Of a stretch of 60,721 nt of DNA, positions 10,574 to 20,984 are shown one piece after another. A program made the translations under genes and the position numbers. Below the pieces are notes generated by a model, which was not told where the DNA came from, did not search any database, and was given only the letters and a program-made list of their open reading frames with translations. Position 1 is the first letter of the stretch; every line of letters begins with the position of its first letter. The DNA comes from Paramarasmius palmivorus (lineage: Eukaryota > Basidiomycota > Agaricomycetes > Agaricales > Marasmiaceae): contig JAYKXP010000219.1 in NCBI GenBank assembly GCA_037176845.1, positions 1-60,721 on the forward strand, read 5' to 3'.

Positions 10574-12975
10574 GGTACGTTGAGGCTTATGAGTGAGGAT
10601 ACGTTAGACCCCGTTTATCTGTTTGAGGACGCTTGTCTTTTGTTCCCTGTACAGCATGTTTGACGATCAGTAGTACTACCCACACTCGTTCGTTTGTACC
10701 TTTTTACGCCGTTTCGTGCCAAATCCAAAACGTTCGCTGGCCGAACTCTGCCTTCCATTGTATACCTCCTCGTATTCGATAACCTATTACTTCCAATGTT
10801 CGATTGATCCTTGAGTTGAGAACGCGTTGCGCGTTACTTTGAGCGCTTCTTCCGATTTACGCCCGACACCTGCCTATAAAACCCATTTTCACGCGCTCCC
10901 TTTTCTTCCTTTGACCACCAAGCCTTCCTGATTGCCCGTCCGTCTCATCCCTCACAATCCAAAACCCAATCACCGGCCGTCCCCCTTGCAGCAACACGTC
11001 GTTTCCTCGCTCTCTTCAATGCAACGATCCTCCGTCGGCATGGTGTTCCTTGCGCAGGGGTGTGGTCACCAAAGATAAAGAGCTCTTCAGTTATCCAAGC
11101 CAACACTAGCCCACACGCTCTGTACCTGACATGACACCACATCGGCTCCTCGACACCAACACTACAGGCACAATCCGTCGTTCACTGAACTCAAGAGCAA
11201 CATCGATATCCGCAATCTCTCCGATATTATCCGCCTAGCATTCGATTCCGAGCCTCTTCGTTCGTCAAGCCGTTTGTCCTTCTCCCCCAAACCAAGCGCT
11301 CTGGCTCCACGCCCTTTTTTGGCTTTAACCGAACACCTCCATCCTCGATCTATCCGCCAAATACCAACATCCCCGTGCCTAAAACAACCTCTCCACTGCT
11401 TCTCCTTCCTCAACTAAACAAAACCAGTCCTGGATAGCCTCGACACCCTTTTTACGCTTTATCCGACCTCAATACTTCGCTAGGTTGCGACTTGCGCGTC
11501 GATATGAACTCGTGCTGGGTTCGCCACGGAATTGCTTCTGGGTTTTCCGGATGATGGGGTTGACACATGAACGGTTCGGTGGAGATTGTGTCGCGGGGGA
11601 AGGATGCGTGGGTGTTTATGGGGTTGTGGGGTTGCAAGGAAGGAAGGGGTGTTACGGGTTTAGTAAGGTCAATTGCAAGGAAGCTTCGACGGACATTTTT
11701 GAACCTACTACCGACACCGACACCACGCCGACGTGGACCTCTCAACCGCAGTCGCATCGTCCCTTCACTACTCAGCCTCGTATTGTGTATCTGGACAGAG
11801 GTATTCCAGGAGGAAGGTAGTGAGGAGGCGATTAGGAGGTCCGAGAAGTACCAGTTAAGGAGGCAGCTGTCGAGAGCGTTTAAAGAGGTGAGGGTAAGGG
11901 TGTAGGAGGGTGGGGGTGTGGGAGTGTAGGGTTGGAGTGGTTTGAGTTATAGGGTACGGACGCTTGTAGGGTGTCGGTGTCGGCGTCGTTGTACTTTTCG
12001 TTGTTGGCGGTTGTTGTAATAATAATCCTTTTTTGATTTTTATATCTCGTTCCGATGCATGCCCTAGTTGTCGCTCTGGTTCTTGTGCAAGAGGTAAGGA
12101 AAAGTGGTCTTGCGGAAAATTGCGGAAAAAAGCGGGCGTCTGAGGTAAGCGCTATTCCTCTTGTTTTCCGACCGTCATCTACCCGGCTGGTACCTCTATG
12201 TCCACTAGGAAACTCGCGAAAGGGCTCTTTTCGGTGCTGTTATTGCGTTACCGGCCACTAGGAATCGGCTAGGAATGGGAACACGACTCGGACAAAAGCC
12301 CGTGGTCTCGGGAGACACGTAACGAGGACGACAGTTAGCGAAGGAGGAAGTGTCGATTTGAGGAGGCGGTCATAGGAATAGTGTTTTAGAGGATGACGGT
12401 GGAGAGAGAGGCGTTGTGGGTGATGTGGGCGATGTGGGCGTTCTACCTGCTTGGACAGCGAGTGAGCTACATCAGGACTTCCTCAGTTGGTGCGCGCATC
12501 CTTTTCAAATCACTGACATGGATACTGACCTTGACGTTTAGGTTTTGTCGGATGCTTCTAACCTTCGGAACTTTGGGAGCTCTGGGTTACTCTATGGATA
12601 TGAACTAGGTCGAAATGAAGATTACTTGGCGTATATTTCTTGGTTCGTCAGCTGTTCGTGAGGAAGGATTGCCATCCCGCTGACAGTTTGGTTCTGGTAC
12701 GCTCTTTCTCGCTCTCAGTCTTATCCAGAAAGTGTCTAACAAGACATCGACCAGGCACAGATGCAAATCCTGATAGTATCGCTCTCCGCAGCACTCTATG
12801 ACAATTCTTCAATTTCTCAACTATTTGTCTTCTCGTGGTCGACATCGAACTTTCTAGATGACCGCTCGAGTACGAGAAGTCATGGAATTAGGTCCTTGGA
12901 TGCCTTTACACTGTACAGTTACACAAGCTCCGTTCGATCCCAACATTCCTCAAGTCCTCGGATCAGGATGTAGGT
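10574..12975 (+). pseudogene. Decayed segmental duplicate A, left part
   Basis: This stretch shares ordered landmarks with 35.9-36.5 kb (for example GGCGTCTGAGGTAAGCGCTAT near 12137 and 36300, followed by CTCTTGTTTTCCGACCGTCATCT) and with 24.6-24.8 kb (12400-12640: TGGATACTGACCTTGACGTT, CGGAACTTTGGGAGCTC, CTCTATGGATATGA). Open pieces exist, such as 11160-11417 (Ser-rich, plus strand) and 11567-11905 (Arg-rich), but no frame survives across landmarks and no family is recognised. It reads as one of three ageing copies of a multi-exon gene region. Both MULEs are inserted in this copy. Confidence 0.5.
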
Positions 12976-12984
12976 CCTTACACG
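12976..12984 (+). repeat. MULE-1 target site duplication, left
   Basis: CCTTACACG, identical to 16643-16651. A 9 bp duplication is the hallmark of Mutator-superfamily insertion. Confidence 0.9.
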
Positions 12985-13103
12985 GAAGATAAAGCCGACT
13001 CAACCACTTTCCTTTCGGAAATAAGTGATTTGATGGCAGATATCAGGAGATAACGCCAAATCGGGACAGATTTCGACTGCGCCGAACTCATCTAAGTCCT
13101 ACC
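12985..13103 (+). repeat. MULE-1 left terminal inverted repeat
   Basis: Begins GAAGATAAAGCCGACTC. The first 82 bp match the right end with two mismatches; similarity continues through GACTGCGCCGAACT to about 13103. Confidence 0.9.
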
Positions 13104-13346
13104 ATTGTTCGAGATGCACCTCCGTCTGAGGATGCATGTATTTACAATGCTTCAAGTAATATATGAATATTTTGACTTGTGAATACCCTCATCTACTCAG
13201 TCTGGCTCATTGGTTCCCGGATGTCGATGCGGAGATATCATTTTGGTGCTCGGGCTGAACAGTTCTGCAACTTAGCTGTTTGTCCCTGAGATGGGTTTGC
13301 GAAATCCCGAAAAATTTGAAAAAAAATTCTGCACTGTTTCCTCCCC

Positions 13347-16300
13347 ATGCCTGGTCCCAGTAATTCCCCTCGCAAGAGAAACACGTCAAGAAAGCCCAAC
13401 GGCCCACGGAAACAAGCTGTCTGGTTTAATCTGACCCCGGCCGAGGCATCCGGACAAAGAGATGGCAATCTATCTGCGCGTCGTGTCGCATCTGAGATAT
13501 ACACCGACAAACTTACACTCACACCCAGTCAAAAGGAGCAAGTCTCGCTCTTATATGCTCAAAACTCTATTGTGGACCACCAGTTCAGCACACGTAGTGA
13601 TATTGACCAGTCACAAGCAGCCGTGGTGCTTGGAGTTCATGATTTGCATATTGGAAGCGCAGAGGATATCACGAGTCGATGGGGAATGAGATGGAGTGAT
13701 TCAGGAAAAGAGGGGCGTGTTGGAAAGGGTAGAAACGCGGAATGTAATTCAACACGTCGCGTCCTATATCAATGGTGCGTGTATTGTGCCTTATGACTGT
13801 AAATCACAACTTGAACTAATTGCACTTAAACCTTAAAGCCAATGTGGATACGACGAAAAGGTTGCTGGATCAAAGAAAAGAAACGCGCCGTTACCCTTCA
13901 CCGGATGCATGGCCCATGCAGAAATCACATACGAAGTCAAGTCACAGAAAATCTTACGCGTCCGCGGATATTTCGAGCACAATGACGCGTGTAAAAACGC
14001 GTCATATAGTCGATTCCCCCCTATTCCCCTTCACTCCGACGTGTTCACAGAGGCATTACAGCAACTCAGGGCTGGATGTTCACTTACAGACATTCAGGAA
14101 CGCAACCGAACCTTACTTCACGCAAGAGCTTATCCTGCTCTTTCTGCGGACCCTGAAATTGATGAACGTTATCGTTGGCTACTTCGCAGCTATGATACAC
14201 GATCCCTTTACCGGCAGTTCAATAGGCTTCAAGGGATTAAAGTTACGGAGCCTGCTCACCTCAATATTCACGAGTGGCTTGATCCTACCTCTTCCCAATA
14301 CAACCAGACTCTTCGGGACGCGATATTCTATTATCAGGCCCGTCAGGATAAAGGGGATCGTTTTAAAGCATGTGTTGCCACGCCTGAAATGCGGGACGCC
14401 ACATGGAAATATGCTCACAAGTCACAAATAATCCTTGATGGCACCTTCGGTATTTGCGACCGTAAAGTGCTTCTATTTATCCTTATGGGCGTTGATGAAG
14501 ACAAAAAAGGTGTACCTTTAGCCTTTCTATTCTTTTCTGCACCATCATCAAACCGGCATACAGCAAGTGGATATAACACGGAGATTCTAGCCGAGTTGCT
14601 GGGTCAGTGGAAGAAGGAGCTGGGCGAACGGAATGGTGAGGCATTCAACGTACTTGTTGCCATCACAGACACAGACTTGAAGGAACGGGGAGCTCTTCTT
14701 ATTGTATTCCCGGGTATTTGGTTGTTGATCTGCAAGTTTCACCTGCGTCAATCGTGGCAGAATCAGCGGAATAAAGCACTGCGGGGAAACTCACCATTAC
14801 ACATGCTTCTGAAGCGACGTGTGGCACTACTGGAGGACAGTCTAGTTAGCACCAACACACTTTTGGAGGCACAGGAGCTTATTCAAAAGGAGCTTCGAGT
14901 GGTCACGGGGATGAAAACGCAGGATCCTGCAAGCGCGACTTTATACGACACTGCAATCACACATATCCAGGATTACCTTCTTGGATACTGGACAACAAAT
15001 GCCCTATGGTCAAGTTGGTCAGATTTTGGACGCAACGTTGCAGCTTCGAAGTTGAACTGTCCCTTTGATGGCGTCCTACCAACTACCAATCATCTCGAGT
15101 CGTTCAATGGTGTCCTAAAAAGGAAACACTTACGTCGGTGGCAAAAGGGCGGGCGGCGTCTGCGTCTTGACGTTCTCTTGATGCTGTTGATCACAAAGAT
15201 TCTGCCTGCAATTTTTTGTCAGCGGAAAATGGAAAGGGAGGATCGGGAATGGTGGGATAGTGTGGCACGAAGGCGGTTTCAAGGAGGGGAGAAGCTGGTT
15301 CAGGCACGGAAAACGGGAACAAAACAGAAATCATTGAAATCACCATCATCTCCACTCGCGTACCTCGTTCCAGACCCAGAACGCGACACAGCAGCACACC
15401 GTCTGTTACAACATCATCAATTATCAACACCAGAAATTAGCTCGAAAGGAACATCACTTACGTTCACGTGTTACTCCTCGTTGTCGGTGGCTCATGAAGA
15501 ACAAGCCACGCAATACCAAATATGCCTTCGGTTTGATGGTATGGCATCGTGCACTTGTCCTGATTGGACATCCCGAGGTGGCGCGTGTAAACACCTACGT
15601 GCCGCATTAATTCGGAGTGACGAAATCCGACAGCAATGGCCTTCCTTACCTTTGGTTCCACTCCCTGACAGCTTGATGGCAGCACAGGTGCTTCAAGCAC
15701 AGCTGGAACAAGCACAAGTTGCTGCTGATACAGCTATCCAACATCAACCAAGCCACCATCTCATGCAAGCAGCAGCAATAGGTGTTCAGGATATGCTAGA
15801 AAATGCATCAGATGATGTTTACCTCCCATCCGAACATTCGCAACACGTACAGAACGCACGGACACCCATCCCAGACCAACTTGATGATTCTGATACGGAG
15901 TCGGTAGCTAGTGACGCGTCGGCTCCTCCAGCGAGCATTGATTTTGATGTTCAGAGGTTCGATGTTGCCGCCGGTGCTCAAAACGCGTTCAATTCGCAGG
16001 CTGTGTCACGGACATTCCATGACTTTGAGCTTGCATTGCCGAAGCTGGTAGAGTGGACCGAATACTTACAATATGCGGACCATCTACCTAGTCCAGATGA
16101 CCACGCACGCGCAAAACGATACAACGAACAGATTCTCGCGCTCTCCAAGCAACTTGAACGTCTCATTCTCGCGGGAAACCGAGGGACCACATCGGAGTCT
16201 GGGTGCGTATAGCCTCTGTTGAGCATCTAAGTGTTGTTCATTAATTTTTCGTGTTTTTAGCTCTTTAAATGATCACAGAGCACCTACGATTTTGAGCGGA

Positions 16301-16453
16301 CAAGAGACTTCGCAGCAAGGCAAAGATGGGGAGGAAACGAAGATGACAGTCGAAGGCAAGCCGTTGACTCAGAAGCGCCACCACGCGGCAAATATAATTG
16401 CGCCCTCGCCGGAGAAAAGCCAAAAGAGGCAAAAGTCATATGGAAGCCACTGA
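13347..16453 (+). CDS. Mutator-like (MULE) transposase with SWIM zinc finger, 994 aa
   Basis: Exons 13347-13774, 13839-16202 and 16261-16453 join in phase (2, 2) into 994 codons. The first exon gives a basic, Pro/Ser-rich N-terminus; the exon 1/2 join yields CQCGY. The MULE catalytic core follows: first Asp in ILDGTFGI (about residue 324), second in AITDTDLKERGAL with CKFH after it, and the Glu in TTNHLESFNG. A SWIM finger with CTCPDW...CKHL lies near residue 704-720. The C-terminal ~250 residues are acidic then coiled-coil-like (LPKLVEWTEYLQYADHL), ending in a basic Lys/Arg-rich tail from exon 3. It catalyses cut-and-paste transposition in the nucleus. All catalytic and SWIM residues are present and no stop interrupts the model, so it may be active. 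Confidence 0.88.
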
Positions 16454-16519
16454 ATTATCATTACACATGTATCTAAGTATTATGCAGCAGAATCCCTCTC
16501 AAAGCTACTCTAAACACCT

Positions 16520-16642
16520 GGTAGACCCTTAGTGACAAGTTCGGCGCAGTCAAGATATGTTCCCGATTTGGCGTTATCTCCTGGTATCTGCCATCAAATC
16601 ACTTATTTCCGAAAGGGAAGTGGTTGAGTCGGCTTTATCTTC
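16520..16642 (-). repeat. MULE-1 right terminal inverted repeat
   Basis: Reverse complement of the left end; best-conserved part 16561-16642. Confidence 0.9.
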
Positions 16643-16651
16643 CCTTACACG
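16643..16651 (+). repeat. MULE-1 target site duplication, right
   Basis: CCTTACACG, identical to 12976-12984. Confidence 0.9.
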
Positions 16652-16911
16652 ATGTTCTCGGCAGTCAATATTAGGGTCCGGGCAAGGTTCGGGCATGACA
16701 CGTCTGTGGAGCGTGTTGAGCGGTGAGTCCATCGTTGTACAATATACGTGCTAGCTAACGAAGCACTCTAGACGATACTGCAGACCACTTGAATGTACTA
16801 TCAAGACTTGAAGAACATACACCGAGAATACACGATATCGATACCTCAATTTTCGGTCTCTGTTCCCTCGTTACCATTGTTTGCGATACCTCTCTTGGAC
16901 GTAACTGAGAC
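16652..16911 (+). pseudogene. Decayed segmental duplicate A, middle part
   Basis: The host duplicate continues here between the two MULEs. GGGTCCGGGCAAGGTTCGGGCATGAC (about 16674-16699) resembles the stretch at 25310-25345, and GGTGAGTCCATCGTTG with GTGCTAGCTAAC matches 36588-36640 (GGTGAGTCTATCGTTG, GTGCTAGCTAAC). After the putative intron, the frame LSRLEEHTPRIHD corresponds to ARLGEHRAASHDV at 36665 and ARLGEHTTSIFR at 24293. The family is not recognised. Confidence 0.5.
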
Positions 16912-17990
16912 AGTAAGACCCCTACGTCCGGCAGTCACGTGACGTTTCCGCCGGCCCGTTCTATACGGAATGCCGTGGCTCCATATGTTTTTTTAGGCTT
17001 TTTCCGTACATGATACGTGTCGTTACCGTTGCTGTTGTGTATTTCGTACCCTTTGCCCACTCAATCTTACTGCTGCGACCATATTCCGACCAAAACCAAG
17101 TGTTTCTTAAGCCCGAAACCCTACACAACATCAGTCTATGTACATGGTGACCTGATTAACATCCCGGTACGTATTCTGGCTGGTTCTCCTTCTTTTATAC
17201 TCTCTTACCATACGCCCCAGCTGTCTGACTGGCTGAAAAGCAGTCTCAAGCTCCCCTGCCAACTTTGGATGTACCGAGCCACCCTCAATAAGCACCATAA
17301 GTTCATTGAAGCATTCTTGGAGTTCACTTCGGCCGGAACTGGAGTACACCACCTAAAGTGAGTTAGTCACAAATAGTCCCTCAGTTTGTGATATGCTCAC
17401 CCTCTCCTCTGATGTATCCATAAATCCCAAGCCGTCCTGCTCCCAATCACTATCAAGAGCCAACCGTACACCTTCAAGTTCCTCAAATATGCCGCCACCT
17501 CCGTCATCTTTGTCGCTTGGGGTTCTGGTATCTGAATTTCCCTCGCGCGCAGGTATGTTGCTGCCTTCGACATCAAGAATGGTCTGATTTACAACTTCCT
17601 GGGCTTCCTCTTCAGAGTCCTCGTCATCTTGCAGCAGCTCAAGTGGATCAAAGTCCGTAGCCGGCGTCGAGCTCCGCGTTATATTACGCTGGAGAACGAA
17701 AATGTCGTAGGTCTTGTCATCCGTGTCACAGTCTTCTTGAATATCGACGTTGATACCCTCGACAGCATAGAAGGGGGGGTACCATTGTCTCTTCAAGGTC
17801 TGAAAAAATTTAAGTTCCCGTAAAGGTAAGTCATCGAGTTCTTCATTTACTGCACGCACAATGTGCTTGCATAGAAGAAAGCGACTAATCAAGTATGATG
17901 GGCAGGTGCATGTCCATGAATCAAGATCAGTCTCGTACTGACCGCGTGGTCGAGTCTTCTCCGCTTCAATCATTTCCAGGCACCAGATGC

Positions 17991-17998
17991 TGCTATAC
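17991..17998 (+). repeat. Palindrome target duplication, left
   Basis: TGCTATAC, against TGATTTAC at 20977-20984 (6 of 8). Keeping this copy restores the transposase frame exactly. Confidence 0.6.
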
Positions 17999-19433
17999 TT
18001 TAACTATAGTTGTGGATGGTTATCAGAACGGGTTTTGAAAAAGTACAAGATAAGGGTTTTTGCAAAAGTAGGAGATAAGTAATGAGGGCAAATAAGAGGT
18101 ACTGTCCGCTTTGGGTGCTTCTAAATAGGGAAGTGGATTCCCACCCCTTCTGGAAAGGGAACAGGCCGCTTTTTTGAGATCTGGAGATGTTCCCACACCG
18201 CTTTTGGCATCCCAAAATGGAAGGTGATCTTTCCATGATGTAACAGTGCGCTTTTTGGGCGCTTTTTTTGCGGAAAAATTATTCCCACACCTCCTGACAT
18301 CATCTGGGTGCCTCCCTACTCCGCTTTTGGCTTCCCAAAATGGAAGGTGGCCTTACCTCATCATTTTCCACCTGCAATCAATGCATTGGGGGGCTATTGG
18401 GGCATGCAGGGGGGCTATAAAAATCGCATTTTTGAGGGAATATGTTCCAATATGTTCTAAAAGCATGCCCCTGCAATTGGGGGGCAGGGGAATGCAAAAA
18501 AAGCGGTCCAAATATGGTAATTCAGGAAAATGGCCTATTGGATCTTGGGCTACAGGGCAGATATTGACATGGGGTAAGCTGGAGGACCTAGATACATCAA
18601 ATACAAGCCTGGGGACACCCAATAGTACATAGATTAGTGGGATAATGGTGCTTAAATATCAAAAATACTGAAAATCTCCGAAATTAGGGGAATAAAATTA
18701 CAGGATGGGATGTAGTGTAGCTGGGGCTTAGATATTGTAAATCAGAGATGATATATATGTCCCCTTGCTTGGTTTACAATCCTGGAGAGCTGCCTATTTT
18801 TCCAGATTTATTACAGCTAAATCCGCTTTTTTTGGACATTGGTAATACTATACCACAGGGAATGATTGGGATGAGCTAATTCTTGTTCATAACCCACTCT
18901 AGGGTATACAGATGACGAATATATACTTGCCCAAGCACTCCTGTATGTGCAACACCTTGTTCAATCCAATGTATTGTACAGTTATGTAACACAGGCAGTA
19001 GTACATGAATAGCACCTCAGGGAAGCATCCCAGCACCAAGGAGAGTTCAGAATCGAGTTCAGGCACCCAAAATACACTTTCCTACCATGAAAGGACATTT
19101 TTTGATTACATCTGTATGTTGCTACATAAAAAATACATAAAAAATCACATTTTTAGGGGTTTTTCTGTACTGGAGCATGTGGATTGCTCCTAAAATCACC
19201 AAAAATGAATGAGAGACCGTTCAATATGCATAGAACAGGAATATCAATCGCCTCCATGGTTCCCATGACAGGAATCCTTATGCCAGATGCATCAATTCTT
19301 GCACAATTACAGAAAACATGTACTATGGATGTAGTATTGCAGGGGTTGATCTGGGGACTTGGGGAACCTCAAAATCGAATTCAGGATGAAAAATCAGTTA
19401 AGAATATATTCAGGTTTGAAAGGAATCCATCCA
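17999..19433 (+). repeat. Palindrome left arm
   Basis: Starts TTTAACTATAGTTGTGGAT. The outermost dozen bases differ from the other arm (TTTTCAAAAGTTGTGGAT); from GTTGTGGAT inward the match is nearly perfect. Confidence 0.85.
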
Positions 19434-19536
19434 CAATTGACTTCAATATGCATACATCAAGTTAAATACACAAGTATATGTGCAACATATGTTAACTATA
19501 TGCATAAAACTTGTCAGATACATATCTCAAGCTACA

Positions 19537-20976
19537 GTGATTGGATTTCCTTCAACCCTGGATATATTCTTAACTGATTTTTCATCCTGAATTCGATTTT
19601 GAGGTTCCCCAAGTCCCCAGATCAACCCCTGCAATACTACATCCATAGTACATGTTTTCTGTAATTGTGCAAGAATTGATGCATCTGGCATAAGGATTCC
19701 TGTCATGGGAACCATGGAGGCGATTGATATTCCTGTTCTATGCATATTGAACGGTCTCTCATTCATTTTTGGTGATTTTAGGAGCAATCCACATGCTCCA
19801 GTACAGAAAAACCCCTAAAAATGTGATTTTTTATGTATTTTTTATGTAGCAACATACAGATGTAATCAAAAAATGTCCTTTCATGGTAGGAAAGTGTATT
19901 TTGGGTGCCTGAACTCGATTCTGAACTCTCCTTGGTGCTGGGATGCTTCCCTGAGGTGCTATTCATGTACTACTGCCTGTGTTACATAACTGTACAATAC
20001 ATTGGATTGAACAAGGTGTTGCACATACAGGAGTGCTTGGGCAAGTATATATTCGTCATCTGTATACCCTAGAGTGGGTTATGAACAAGAATTAGCTCAT
20101 CCCAATCATTCCCTGTGGTATAGTATTACCAATGTCCAAAAAAAGCGGATTTAGCTGTAATAAATCTGGAAAAATAGGCAGCTCTCCAGGATTGTAAACC
20201 AAGCAAGGGGACATATATATCATCTCTGATTTACAATATCTAAGCCCCAGCTACACTACATCCCATCCTGTAATTTTATTCCCCTAATTTCGGAGATTTT
20301 CAGTATTTTTGATATTTAAGCACCATTATCCCACTAATCTATGTACTATTGGGTGTCCCCAGGCTTGTATTTGATGTATCTAGGTCCTCCAGCTTACCCC
20401 ATGTCAATATCTGCCCTGTAGCCCAAGATCCAATAGGCCATTTTCCTGAATTACCATATTTGGACCGCTTTTTTTGCATTCCCCTGCCCCCCAATTGCAG
20501 GGGCATGCTTTTAGAACATATTGGAACATATTCCCTCAAAAATGCGATTTTTATAGCCCCCCCTGCATGCCCAATAGCCCCCCAATGCATTGATTGCAGG
20601 TGGAAAATGATGAGGTAAGGCCACCTTCCATTTTGGGAAAGCCAAAAGCGGAGTAGGGAGGCACCCAGATGATGTCAGGAGGTGTTGGGAATTAATTTTT
20701 CCGCAAAAAAAGCGCCCAAAAAGCGCAACTGTTACATTCATGGAAAGATCACCTTCCATTTTGGGATGCCAAAAGCGGTGTGGGAACATCTCCAGATCTC
20801 AAAAAAGCGGCCTGTTCCCTTTCCAGAAGGGGTGGGAATCCACTTCCCTATTTAGAAGCACCCAAAGCGGACAGTACCTCTTATTTGCCCTCATTACTTA
20901 TCTCCTACTTTTGCAAAAACCCTTATCTTGTACTTTTTCAAAACCCGTTCTGATAACTATCCACAACTTTTGAAAA
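19537..20976 (-). repeat. Palindrome right arm
   Basis: Inverted copy of 17999-19433. Similarity fades around 19537, where CCTTCAACCCTGGATATATTC mirrors the left-arm sequence near 19405-19430. Confidence 0.85.
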
Positions 20977-20984
20977 TGATTTAC
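20977..20984 (+). repeat. Palindrome target duplication, right
   Basis: TGATTTAC, the partner of 17991-17998 with two substitutions. One of them creates the TAA stop that now ends the truncated transposase reading frame. Confidence 0.6.

Larger units (their letters stand above)
12985..16642 (+). mobile_element. MULE-1, apparently complete Mutator-like DNA transposon
   Basis: The 3658 bp element is bounded by an exact 9 bp direct repeat (CCTTACACG at 12976-12984 and 16643-16651). Its inverted ends match with only two mismatches over the first 82 bp (12985-13066 against 16561-16642) and remain recognisable to about 13103 and 16520. It contains one intact three-exon transposase gene on the plus strand. 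The exact TSD, near-identical ends and unbroken gene suggest recent insertion. It sits in decayed duplicate A. Confidence 0.92.
17999..20976. mobile_element. 2978 bp near-perfect palindrome (foldback-like element)
   Basis: Two arms of about 1.44 kb (17999-19433 and 19537-20976) are inverted copies, separated by a spacer of about 103 bp. They differ only by scattered single-base changes and indels (for example ATGATGTAAC against ATGAATGTAAC). Arm interiors carry many CCGCTTTT / AAAAGCGG motifs and no credible gene; mirrored open frames are by-products of symmetry. An imperfect 8 bp target duplication flanks it, the length made by hAT and P-type transposases, and excision of element plus one duplicate restores the host frame. 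I infer a non-autonomous foldback transposon mobilised in trans. The superfamily is not identified. Confidence 0.8.

Noticed and set aside
13820..14431. 203-codon frame on the plus strand
   Set aside because: Overlaps exon 2 of the MULE-1 transposase in another frame; the transposase frame carries the catalytic motifs.
18246..20973. Paired open frames of 60-128 codons in both palindrome arms
   Set aside because: They mirror each other because the arms are inverted copies; composition is low-complexity and no domain is visible.
17999..20976. Palindrome as a pure assembly artefact
   Set aside because: The arms differ by small changes, the outer ends are not identical, and removing the element with one duplicate restores the host frame. 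Long reads would still be needed for certainty.
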